From Geobacteraceae bacterium (GTDB lineage Bacteria > Desulfobacterota > Desulfuromonadia > Geobacterales > Geobacteraceae), in NCBI GenBank assembly GCA_017861285.1, contig JAGFXO010000005.1, positions 1 through 34,503 of the forward strand: a stretch of 34,503 nt of DNA, written 5' to 3'. Both the position numbers and the translations under genes were made by a program. Shown in pieces: positions 16,501-23,694 of this stretch (position 1 is the stretch's first letter; each line of letters starts with the position of its first letter). The notes under the pieces are model-generated. The model had not been told where the DNA came from and made no database searches. It saw only the letters and a program-made list of their open reading frames with translations.

Positions 16501-18782
16501 ATGGTAACTGAAACACGGGATCTGACGGGCTTGTCATCCCATGTCCGCGTTCGTGCCGAAAACTTCTGCGGCCGTCCCGGACGTACGAGATACCCGTGCG
16601 AGGCTACGTCCAGGGCCACTAGGGAAGGGGTTACCAGGAAATCTGCCGATGCGGATACCTGCCGGGAAGCCGGATCGGTCACGTCCGCTTCGATGGTATA
16701 TATCAGGGGAATGACAGTTTGTTTCGTCGGCACCGTGATTTTCACCCGGCCGTTTTCGTCGGAGGTCGCCTCCCCCTCACCGAGAAAATCCGAGTATGCT
16801 CCGGAATAATAATTTTCTTCTTCTCCATAAGCCCCTTCGGTGGGGTCTCCGCTTCCCGGGAAGGTTGTGGGGGAGGGTTGCGAGTAGATGCGATACCGTA
16901 TTTTGGCTCCGGCAACCGGCGCTCCGAAATAATACTGCGCCAGGAGCTGCAATTCCTCGGCGTCCCCTCCAACGCGGAATTTGTGCGCTGCTGTGAGGGA
17001 GACTTCGAACTCAGGTTTGCGATATTCGAGGACCTTGAAGTAGGTTTGCCAGGTCTCTTGCTTCGCTTCAGCCTTCAGGGTATAGGTGCCGAGGGAAGGG
17101 CCGCCCGGAAGCCCGAATTCACCGTGGAAGGAACCGGATGCATTGAGCGTACAATCCTTTTCGAAAACAGGTTGCCCATCGTTGTCTTCTATGGACACGC
17201 GAACCTTGTCAATACCGGGCAGGGCATATTCATCGCCGGCCCTTTTCCGCAAGATCCCCTTGAAACAGACTTGCTGTCCGGGGCGATACACGGGCCGGTC
17301 GGTGTATAGGTAGCCTCGAAGGCGGTCAGTCGCGTCCCGGTCATGGTGCCGGGCAAGGGAGATTGATGATGAGTGTCCGTCCTTGAAGGCGATGATTCTC
17401 ACCGGTTGTCCAGGTCCGGCGTATTCTGCAAGGCCGTTTGCATCGGTTACGGCAGTAAACTCGGGGCCGGCGGAGCCATCCGGCGACCTTGGGAAAGCCG
17501 TTACGGAAACACCTTCCATGGCTTTTCCGTCGACCAGGTCAACGGCATAGAGCAGGGTGCCTGATGGCGCCGCCTTTGCTACAATGCCGAGTCGTGTGAC
17601 CAGGAAGGCTGCGCGTGCCGCTGTTTTCCCCGATGCGGCCTCAACAACATAGATGCCCGGTCGCAGGGGAGGAAGCGGAAAAACTGCCGTTTTTGAATGG
17701 ATTCCCCTTTGCGCTTTCAAGGGAACGGAAAAAGTGTGCTCCCTTGAAAGAGAAGCAATCGGGATGGTCTCCGGTTTGTCGGTATCGATACTTCCCTCGC
17801 GGAATGCGGCCGAATCAACGGCATAAACGGTTATCCGAGCCTTGTCGATCCAGAGACCGCGAAGCCTGAGTTTTTTCGGGTTCGCGGGAAGGAAAACCCT
17901 TTCCGCATATTCAAACGAGAGGGAGGGGGGCCTGAGCGCCGCTTCGATGGTTATGGCGGAGCGTTCACCCTCCTTTACCTCGACATTCATTTGCGGGTCT
18001 GCTATCCGGTCGTCGTATGACCCAATGGAGTAGAATCCGGGAGGAAGCCCGGCAAAGACGATGTCACCTTTTTCACTTGTTCGTCCGCTCCTGTAGGCAG
18101 GCCCTCCGGACAGCCAGACTTCCGCACGGCCGATACTTGTGCGAGACCCTTTTTCCTTATCTCCAGCGACCAGCCTGACGGCCAGTGTTCCGCTCCTGCG
18201 AACCGTGATATCGCCGAGTTCCCTTTTCTCCCCCGCCCCGAGAGAGATGAAGAGGGTTTTTTCGGCAACCCATCCCCGTTGCCCTATCCTGACTTCATAT
18301 CCCCGTGCATCGACCCCCCTGATTTGAAAGATGCCGATCGCGTCCGTTTTGCCTGTCAGCCCCTTTCCGATTGCAACGGAAATGCCGGGTAAAGGTTTGC
18401 CTTGCGGATCAACGATTCTTCCGCTGATCATCCCTTCCCTGTTGAGGGGGATGGAAAATTTCACCGGGTCTGTACCGGCAAGACCGACAGTGCCGTAATA
18501 AACTGCGAATCCCGGACTGGTAATGGTATACCGGTAGGTCCCTTCAACAAGCGAAACCTGGAATTTTCCAGTGACGCCGGCAGTTTTTGACAGGGCAATC
18601 CGGGGTTTTTCAGGGAATTCCCTCCGGAACTGTATGGCAGCGTTCTGCACCGGTTGATTCGTTTCAGCTGAATAGATGAAGCCATCGACAACGATTTGCT
18701 TCTCCTTTGCTGATACCGGAATGCACAGAAAAAGAAGCAGAATTGTGACAGCAAAGGGAATCCCGGAAAAACCGGCTTTCAT
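13590..18782 (-). CDS. bacterial alpha-2-macroglobulin with intact thioester motif
   Basis: The protein has 1730 residues. A signal peptide covers about residues 1-25 (cut near Val-Ser-Ala). It has no usable lipobox, since Leu precedes the only Cys, so unlike E. coli YfhM it should not be lipid-anchored. Carboxypeptidase-regulatory/Ig-like repeats (about 30-310) are followed by a long run of macroglobulin domains, including TDRPVYRPGQ near 490 and a second TDKPVYAPGE copy. Next come the bait/anaphylatoxin region (WMPVVETDARGNATAEFVLPDNLTSWR), the thioester domain with Tyr-Gly-Cys-Val-Glu-Gln (Cys1250-Gln1253), and a C-terminal receptor-binding-like beta domain. Such proteins trap attacking proteases covalently in the periplasm. 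AGGAGGGC precedes ATG 18782; the frame stays open to 18911 without a ribosome site. It is the third gene of the VanW and AMMECR1-like operon. No pbpC neighbour is seen. Confidence 0.93.
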   Translation of the reverse strand: MKAGFSGIPFAVTILLLFLCIPVSAKEKQIVVDGFIYSAETNQPVQNAAIQFRREFPEKPRIALSKTAGVTGKFQVSLVEGTYRYTITSPGFAVYYGTVGLAGTDPVKFSIPLNREGMISGRIVDPQGKPLPGISVAIGKGLTGKTDAIGIFQIRGVDARGYEVRIGQRGWVAEKTLFISLGAGEKRELGDITVRRSGTLAVRLVAGDKEKGSRTSIGRAEVWLSGGPAYRSGRTSEKGDIVFAGLPPGFYSIGSYDDRIADPQMNVEVKEGERSAITIEAALRPPSLSFEYAERVFLPANPKKLRLRGLWIDKARITVYAVDSAAFREGSIDTDKPETIPIASLSREHTFSVPLKAQRGIHSKTAVFPLPPLRPGIYVVEAASGKTAARAAFLVTRLGIVAKAAPSGTLLYAVDLVDGKAMEGVSVTAFPRSPDGSAGPEFTAVTDANGLAEYAGPGQPVRIIAFKDGHSSSISLARHHDRDATDRLRGYLYTDRPVYRPGQQVCFKGILRKRAGDEYALPGIDKVRVSIEDNDGQPVFEKDCTLNASGSFHGEFGLPGGPSLGTYTLKAEAKQETWQTYFKVLEYRKPEFEVSLTAAHKFRVGGDAEELQLLAQYYFGAPVAGAKIRYRIYSQPSPTTFPGSGDPTEGAYGEEENYYSGAYSDFLGEGEATSDENGRVKITVPTKQTVIPLIYTIEADVTDPASRQVSASADFLVTPSLVALDVASHGYLVRPGRPQKFSARTRTWDDKPVRSRVSVTIDEQYLDKRTRITKFRTIDTLGIETDASGQAEFLYSFPHPGYWRVAATAVDEQGRKTVVPEWVWVWQEGYAWDSSYRELGLESEKKSYKPGETARMIVKNPASGASLLVTLEGREIYSRRVIGPAGSVEVVEIPVLKEYAPYIYVSATAVSGGRFYTRTKMLRVDYQPGQLDVSIKTDKPVYAPGETVRLSLAAKGTADPAPRPAELSIAVVDEAIFAISPERREDIYPFFRGKREHLVLTLNSFPRVYLGGGAKDRISGIASEDRQQGLRVRKTFKDTAFWMPVVETDARGNATAEFVLPDNLTSWRATAVGHSDASDFGTGRGKFISRLDVMARLQPPRYFIQGDELRIPGMISNMTAKETGVVGRFEAEGLALGGDAAFSGKIAAGGTLRRDIHVKAGNPGMPLLRLRASAGENGDAMELQIPVLPRAIKRESLGNLVLRDTVGEATVELPDEALTEGSSLNVTLAPTLATSLQESLAALVDFPYGCVEQTMSRFLPAVYVRNLISSGRVSLEKEVSDRLPGVLDEGLKRLYDFQHEDGGWGWWKEGNSDPHMTAYVVYGLALSHRSGVTVRKEVLDRGENALRELMRKAAVGSLPFAYRSFTLSGKTDESVEKKIEAAWRQLRPSERIYYIDALLNGGQKQRANSFLAGLKENVKREGSAAYLQDEDALSWWYSWRWSASPVETTAMLLETVLASDPADPLAPPLAEFLVRKRSGRWWNTTRGTALVVKALADYVAATGESKASCTARLTLNGKELEQITVEKGKITKGSTSLAIPGSTLKRGANSLQLAKSGPEGALYLTAVLDYLVPPESGSQSPGLVLERKLYRINAHKDGNEWRLEYIPIQPGATLSPGDDIEVRLVVDNRENMNFVIIEDRLPAGFEVREAKTDLRFAGHGEFWNWYVHAERHDERMAFFLDNLPAGRHEFRYVMRPELEGTALALPASVWPMYVPSIKSESRPWEVTVTP

Positions 18783-18834
18783 AAGTGCCCTCCTTGTCAA
18801 GCAAGCCGTAAAAGTGAATTCAAACGTAAAATTC

Positions 18835-19521
18835 CTATAGACGATTCCTGGAAGACACGGCAAGTGCCCGGAATTTAAAGACCCGGACGTTTGCAGCATT
18901 TCTCTCTCCAAGGCGTTTCATTGCCTCCCGGAAAGCCCAGGAAGAGGTTTTGGCCTCTCCCGGTACTATTGCCACCCCATTGCGTTCGTTCTCGACGAGC
19001 ATCCCCTCAGTGAGCGGATCTACCTCGGCATATGACGATACGGGCTCCGGTTCTCCCGGGAAGGTGATTTGTACGTCGGCTCCAAGAGCGATCTTCCGGT
19101 CGATCGAGTGTGCCCTCGGGTCAGTCAGGAGAGCCATCCTGATATTCCCGTCGATTTCACCGGCAATGTCTGGCGCACGCGGGTAAAAGCCGCCAAAGCA
19201 CGCGATTACCCTTTTCCCGGAGAAGAACGTGACAAAGCATGCCCTCTGCACTTGTGTGAGGAAATCAGCGGGAATTACCTTTTCAGCGAACCCGAGCCGG
19301 GCGAGAAAAACTCCCTTCGCATATTTCAGCAGTTCCGCTTTGCACTTCGTATCGGTAAAGACAGCAGCATGGGCCGGCTGGCTTTCTGGGCCGGATGCAG
19401 ATTCTTTTTTCACTTCCGGGGTATTGAAATCCGTGCTGGCGCAAGCATTTTTGCGCAGGGCGAAGTAAGGATCGGACACCATCGAAAAGAGCAGGAAAGT
19501 CGTGATGGCGATGGATTTCAT
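18835..19521 (-). CDS. exported AMMECR1-like protein
   Basis: The protein has 228 residues. It starts with a hydrophobic segment (ITTFLLFSMVSDPYFA), probably a signal peptide, followed by a low-complexity Ser/Pro/Glu linker. From about residue 60 the pattern resembles AMMECR1 domains: a LLKYAKGVFLARLG helix, a CFGGFYPRAPDIAGEIDGNIRMALLTDPRA block like the GCIG...AFRDPRF region, an Asp-Val-Gln-Ile strand, then VDPLTEGMLVENERNGVAIVPGEAKTSSWAFREAMKRLG, which matches the DGLIL...G.LPQVW...FL layout. AMMECR1 proteins are normally cytosolic and of unknown activity, so an exported one is odd. Its ATG overlaps the vanW stop by 4 bp (ATGA), and the macroglobulin start lies 52 bp beyond, so the three are surely cotranscribed. 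The family call is moderate. Confidence 0.6.
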   Translation of the reverse strand: MKSIAITTFLLFSMVSDPYFALRKNACASTDFNTPEVKKESASGPESQPAHAAVFTDTKCKAELLKYAKGVFLARLGFAEKVIPADFLTQVQRACFVTFFSGKRVIACFGGFYPRAPDIAGEIDGNIRMALLTDPRAHSIDRKIALGADVQITFPGEPEPVSSYAEVDPLTEGMLVENERNGVAIVPGEAKTSSWAFREAMKRLGERNAANVRVFKFRALAVSSRNRL

Positions 19522-20282
19522 CGACTGCCGCCTTTCAGTATTCTCGTTGGAGGAGGATAATAGTCCACGGAGAGTTCCTGATCATGAATCAGGTCGTCTT
19601 TTAGGTAAGAGCGCCTGGTGATGACGGAGAAACCGTACCCACCGGTCTGCTCCATGGGGAGAACTGTCGCATTCACAGTGTCGACGGCAATTGCAGGCTC
19701 GAGGGGGATGCTGTCCGTCTTAATTTCAACCTTGAATCCCTTGTCAGCGGTTGACCAGAAGCTTGCCGTCATACGCCGATTTTTCATGCTGATGCGCAGA
19801 ATGAGGGAAGTACGGTGGGGATTTCGCAGTTTCAGGTCTTTGCGCCAGGTTGCAATAGTTGCGTCCCTTCCCGGGGGGACATAGGAAACGGCGCGAGAGT
19901 GCGGATGGCGCTCGACAATTTCCATGCCGGCATAGAGCCCGGCATTGTAGATTGTTGATGCGAGCTGGCAAATCCCCCCACCTGGAATATCCTGGAGAGT
20001 GCCGAGACCGTTGATAATCGGCGCCGGGATATACCCATTTCCCCTGTCCCTGCTCCCGACAAGATCGTTGAAGCTGAAAATGCATCCAGGAGGTATGACG
20101 GTGCCGTCAAGGACCGCTGCCGCGAAGTCCGCATTGTGCATCTGGGCGGCGGACCGTCCGACAAGCGATGTGGAAAACCCCCCCCACAGATATGCATATC
20201 CCTGCTCGATGCCTTGCGAAACCTTCACGGAATTCAGGGTGAAGACAACCGTCAATAGTGCTATGCATAGATACTGGCTCAT
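19518..20282 (-). CDS. VanW-family envelope protein
   Basis: The protein has 254 residues. The N-terminus is a hydrophobic signal or anchor (LCIALLTVVFTLNSVKV). The body is a clear VanW domain: NADFAAAVLDGTVIPPGCIFSFND, VGSRDRGNGYIPAPII, the hallmark GGGICQLASTIYNA, EIVERHPHSRAVSYVPPGRDAT, and a closing beta segment. VanW proteins occur in glycopeptide-resistance and spore/cell-wall operons of Gram-positives and in many Gram-negatives; they are thought to act at peptidoglycan, but no reaction is proven. It is the first gene of the operon with the AMMECR1-like and macroglobulin genes. The ribosome site is weak (GTGAG before the ATG). It is transcribed away from modE. Confidence 0.88.
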   Translation of the reverse strand: MSQYLCIALLTVVFTLNSVKVSQGIEQGYAYLWGGFSTSLVGRSAAQMHNADFAAAVLDGTVIPPGCIFSFNDLVGSRDRGNGYIPAPIINGLGTLQDIPGGGICQLASTIYNAGLYAGMEIVERHPHSRAVSYVPPGRDATIATWRKDLKLRNPHRTSLILRISMKNRRMTASFWSTADKGFKVEIKTDSIPLEPAIAVDTVNATVLPMEQTGGYGFSVITRRSYLKDDLIHDQELSVDYYPPPTRILKGGSR

Positions 20283-20607
20283 TGCTCACAACCAGGATGC
20301 ACAGGATTCTCCATGGCCCGTCACGGGGGAAATTTTATTCGCTTTCAGAATTGTATCATCTGCTTCAGGGTTAGGCCACTCACGTCCCCTCCGGAAATTG
20401 TTCAAATACTGCAACGCATTCGGGACTTTTACGGGAAAGTGTGCTAATGTACCTACTGTTATTCCAAGCATTCTTTCCGACACCTTGCAGCTGCCTGTTG
20501 CGGATTCGCTGCGATTTCGACTGATAATCGCGGTTTTCCGGATACGGTGCATTCGATTGCCAGCTGAAACATCGTTATTCTATACATAAAGGAGCGTAGG
20601 AGTCATT
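20283..20607. other. divergent intergenic region between vanW and modE
   Basis: These 325 bases must hold the promoters of both divergent genes. On the minus strand an 88-residue open frame (20552-20286) ends 3 bases before the vanW start, but it has no good ribosome site and resembles nothing I can name. TACAAT-like boxes occur on the minus strand near 20353. Just before modE there is CGTTATTCTATACATAA (20571-20587), which shares the CGTTAT half and AT-rich core of ModE operators but lacks a clean second half. AAGGAG (20588-20593) is the modE ribosome site. Nothing else is evident. Confidence 0.4.
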
Positions 20608-21417
20608 ATGCGCAAGTCAAAGAAGCAGATTGAGGTTTCCGGGACGGTTTCTTTCAGGAAAACCGACATGGAGTTTCTGGGTAGCGACAGGATCGCCCTC
20701 CTGGAAAAGATTGACGAGTGCGGTTCGATAACCAAAGCCGCCAAGGCGGTTGGCATATGCTACAAAACTGCCTGGGACACTATCGATGCGATCAACAATC
20801 TTTCAGACAAGCCTCTGTTTATCAGGATGACCGGTGGAAAGTCGGGGGGTGGTACAAGGCTCACCGACGCCGGCAAGGAAGTGATACGGAAATACCGGAT
20901 AATCAACGAAGAGCATGAAAAATTTCTGGCGAACCTGGAAGACAAGATGGAAGATGTAAGCAGTCTCTACAAATTTCTCAAGAGGATTTCCATGAAAGTA
21001 AGCGCAAGGAACATCTTTGCCGGAACGGTGGTAAAAATTGCACGGGGAGCAGTGAATTCCGAGGTTGCCCTGGCATTGAAGGGAAGCGATCAAATTGTCG
21101 CCATAATAACCAATGAGAGCGTGGATAATCTGGCATTGCAGGAAGGGAAGGAAGCCTATGCGATCATCAAGGCAAGCTCCGTTATTATCAGTGCCGATGT
21201 GCGGGAGTTCAAGGTAAGCACACGCAACAAATTGCACGGGAAGATCGTCAAACTGACGCCGGGAGCGGTGAACACGGAATTGAATGTGGAGTTTTCCGGA
21301 GGGAATACCATCAGTTCGGTGATCACCAATGAGAGCGCCAAAAGCCTCGAACTCAAAGAAGGTGACGAGGTTTGCGCCATTTTCAAAGCGTCAAGCGTAA
21401 TACTTGGAGTAGGCTAG
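20608..21417 (+). CDS. modE: molybdate-responsive transcriptional regulator ModE
   Basis: The protein has 269 residues, matching E. coli ModE (262). The N-terminal winged helix-turn-helix (about 22-90) contains the LysR-like recognition segment GSITKAAKAVGICYKTAWD and a GGTRLTDAGKEVIRKY wing. Two MOP (molybdopterin-binding-like) domains follow. MOP1 (131-195) has SARNIFAGTVVKIARGAVNSEV, and MOP2 (203-268) has STRNKLHGKIVKLTPGAVNTEL. Each has the ITNES loop that contacts molybdate across the dimer. Molybdate or tungstate binding makes ModE repress modABC uptake and tune Mo-enzyme genes. No molybdate transport gene is in the window, so it is an orphan here. AAGGAG fixes the start. A partial operator-like sequence precedes it and may allow autoregulation. 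Confidence 0.95.
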   Translation: MRKSKKQIEVSGTVSFRKTDMEFLGSDRIALLEKIDECGSITKAAKAVGICYKTAWDTIDAINNLSDKPLFIRMTGGKSGGGTRLTDAGKEVIRKYRIINEEHEKFLANLEDKMEDVSSLYKFLKRISMKVSARNIFAGTVVKIARGAVNSEVALALKGSDQIVAIITNESVDNLALQEGKEAYAIIKASSVIISADVREFKVSTRNKLHGKIVKLTPGAVNTELNVEFSGGNTISSVITNESAKSLELKEGDEVCAIFKASSVILGVG

Positions 21418-21434
21418 TTTTCCCCTGGCAGGGA

Positions 21435-23459
21435 TCATGCCACTTCTTTCGCAAATACCGGCCGTCCAAGCGCAACCCGGTTTCTTCCGTCCGCCTTGGC
21501 CCTGTACAGGGCCAGGTCGGCTGAATGGATAAGGGTTGTAAAGGTATGCCCGTCTTCGGGGAAAGTCGCTATTCCGAAACTTGCGGTCAACCGTCCGAAC
21601 GGCATATTCTCCTCGTTGGGGAATTTCTCGGTTTCGATTTCCTGCCGGATCCTCTCGGCGACAAAACTTGCTTCCGTTTTTGAAGCATCGGGTAATACGA
21701 TGCAGAATTCCTCTCCTCCGTAGCGGACGACAATATCCATGTCTCGCACCGAAGCCTTCAATATGTCAGCTGTTTTTCTCAATGCTCCGTCACCGGCGAG
21801 ATGGCCGCACAGGTCATTGTAAATTTTAAAGAAATCCAGATCGATAAAAATAACGGAGAGATTCAAGCCACTGCGGGAGCTCCGGTTAAGTTCTTCTTCA
21901 AGCCTGTTTCTCAAGAAGCGGTGATTGTACAGACCTGTCAGATGGTCGGTTACCGACAGTTTTTCCAGTATGCTGGATTTTTCAATGGCCCAGGTCCGCT
22001 CTATCATCAATGAAGCGAGGTCGGCAAAAGATGCAAGCAGATTCAGGTCGGATTCATTGAAAACTCCCAGATTTTCCTTGTCGGAGAGATTCAGCACCCC
22101 CATGGTTCTGTCCTTGATTTTAAGCGGTACGCAAAGCAGGGATTTGGTTTTGAAACGGGGGCGATTGGGCATGCGCACCCTGCTGTCCTTTTCCACATCA
22201 TGGACAAGAAGCGGTGTTCCGCTGCTTGCCACCTTTCCTGCTATGCCTTCTCCCAGTTTGACGGTAATGCTCTGGGCGACACTGGAATTCATCCCTTTAC
22301 AAAAACCTATATGCATGCTTTTCCCGTTTTTATCGATCAGCATGATAGAACCACGGGAAGCTCCAACAAGGTCTGCGGCAATTTCCATGATGCTTCTGTA
22401 GAGTTCCTCCTTGTTTTCGGCAAAAAGAAGGGTATTGGTGAGCGTCATCAGGTTGCCCGACAAGGAACCGACTAGCATATGCTCCCTGTCTTTTTTCAAC
22501 TGAACGAATTTTGCCGTGATCCTGTTCGTCAGCAATTCCACCAGTTGATCATCCATTTGGTCAAATGCTGCGTCAAAGAGGGCGACAAAGCCAAACATGG
22601 AGACAGTTGCTTCCAGGGGGAAACTGACAACGCTTTCGGAGTCGAGCATCGGAAAGAGTTTCCTTACTTCATTGTCAATGGTGACGGTTTTTTTTGCCGC
22701 GTTCGGAACAATGAAGAGCGACAGTTTGTTCTCTGGAAGAGCGCCCAATTTTTCCGGGAGACCGAATGTCCCTTTCACAATAAAACTTTTTGTCGCCTCG
22801 TCACGGAGGGCGAAGGCAATTTTGGGGAACCCGAAAAGTGTCCTCAAAATGTCGCTTGCCACTGAAACCACCTCTTCGGTTGTTTTTAGCTCATCTATCT
22901 GGTTCAGGCTCCGCACGATGGTAGTAAGCTGGTTCCGGGTCTTGTCCGGAGCGGCAGCTTGTCTCTTTTCCCCGTACCGGTCAATGAGTATTTTGTGCGT
23001 CTGCAGGGCGACTTTTTCCACATCCTTGTATGCCTTGACCGGAATCATCTCGATTTGTTCGAGTATCTTGAACACGTCGACCTTTGTAGTCTTGCATAAC
23101 TCTTCGAGTTTAAGAATATTGATTGATTTTTCGCGGACACCTTCACCTGCCAGGCACATTCCGACATTTTCGATGCTGAATGGGATGAGAAAGCATAAAA
23201 GGCCTCCGTGCAGGCGGCAAATTACGGGCTTGTCGCTTCGCATGGCACCCTGAATCTGTTTTTCAAGAAAGGGGATAACCGTCTTGTTGCTGAACGGATT
23301 GTGCACAACAGCCCCACATGCCGTGACGGGTATTTCCTTTGCGGGGCTGTCCCCATCTTGTCGACGGTACAGGGTGAGATTGAAATCCGCCAGGAAATCA
23401 TACTTTTTCAAGGCTTCCAGCAGATCTGCCGTTTCTTTTTGCGTACAATTCCTTGTCAT
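21435..23459 (-). CDS. diguanylate cyclase with N-terminal PocR-like region and two GAF domains
   Basis: The protein has 674 residues and no membrane segments. The N-terminal 150 residues include VICRLHGGLLCFLIPFSIENVGMCLAGEG, which resembles a PocR ligand-binding domain (Cys, Gly-Gly-Leu, Pro-Phe). A first GAF domain follows at about 175-325 and a more typical second one at about 350-505, with GEGIAGKVASSGTPLLVHDV and KSLLCVPLKIKDRTMGVLNL. The C-terminal GGDEF domain (about 515-670) has an active Gly-Gly-Glu-Glu-Phe site (581-585) and an Arg-x-x-Asp inhibitory site (572-575). It should therefore make c-di-GMP under product inhibition in response to small ligands. ATG 23459 is used; the frame is open to a GTG at 23576, but that region looks like promoter and operator DNA. 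Divergent from the XRE/S24-like gene. Confidence 0.88.
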   Translation of the reverse strand: MTRNCTQKETADLLEALKKYDFLADFNLTLYRRQDGDSPAKEIPVTACGAVVHNPFSNKTVIPFLEKQIQGAMRSDKPVICRLHGGLLCFLIPFSIENVGMCLAGEGVREKSINILKLEELCKTTKVDVFKILEQIEMIPVKAYKDVEKVALQTHKILIDRYGEKRQAAAPDKTRNQLTTIVRSLNQIDELKTTEEVVSVASDILRTLFGFPKIAFALRDEATKSFIVKGTFGLPEKLGALPENKLSLFIVPNAAKKTVTIDNEVRKLFPMLDSESVVSFPLEATVSMFGFVALFDAAFDQMDDQLVELLTNRITAKFVQLKKDREHMLVGSLSGNLMTLTNTLLFAENKEELYRSIMEIAADLVGASRGSIMLIDKNGKSMHIGFCKGMNSSVAQSITVKLGEGIAGKVASSGTPLLVHDVEKDSRVRMPNRPRFKTKSLLCVPLKIKDRTMGVLNLSDKENLGVFNESDLNLLASFADLASLMIERTWAIEKSSILEKLSVTDHLTGLYNHRFLRNRLEEELNRSSRSGLNLSVIFIDLDFFKIYNDLCGHLAGDGALRKTADILKASVRDMDIVVRYGGEEFCIVLPDASKTEASFVAERIRQEIETEKFPNEENMPFGRLTASFGIATFPEDGHTFTTLIHSADLALYRAKADGRNRVALGRPVFAKEVA

Positions 23460-23547
23460 ATGGCATTCTCGCAAGTTAGGGCCCGTTTTGACCTCAATGT
23501 ATTGTCGAGGCGAAAATATTTCTAGGAAATTATTTGTTCTTGAGAAA

Positions 23548-23612
23548 AATATAAAGTCATGATAAACTGTTTTCACACGGTGAATCCGCTAATATAAAGA
23601 ATACTTTCACCG
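23548..23612. promoter_or_regulatory. operator-like half-sites over the divergent GGDEF/XRE promoters
   Basis: TTCAC-N3-GTGAA forms a perfect palindrome at 23572-23584. A further TTTCACCGG at 23605-23613 pairs with CGGTGAA (23578-23584) as a second inverted repeat. On the minus strand TATATT (23553-23548) would be a -10 element, and the base run 17 bp upstream (23576-23571) lies inside the palindrome. A protein bound there would block the cyclase promoter. The XRE protein encoded next door is the natural candidate. An ATCAC half-site near 23629 may be a further weak copy. Confidence 0.45.
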
Positions 23613-23694
23613 GCTTTATGTACATGTTATCACCATGAAATTAATTGTCAAGAAAATATCAACAAAGAAATATTAATTGCAGTGGAAATCGACC

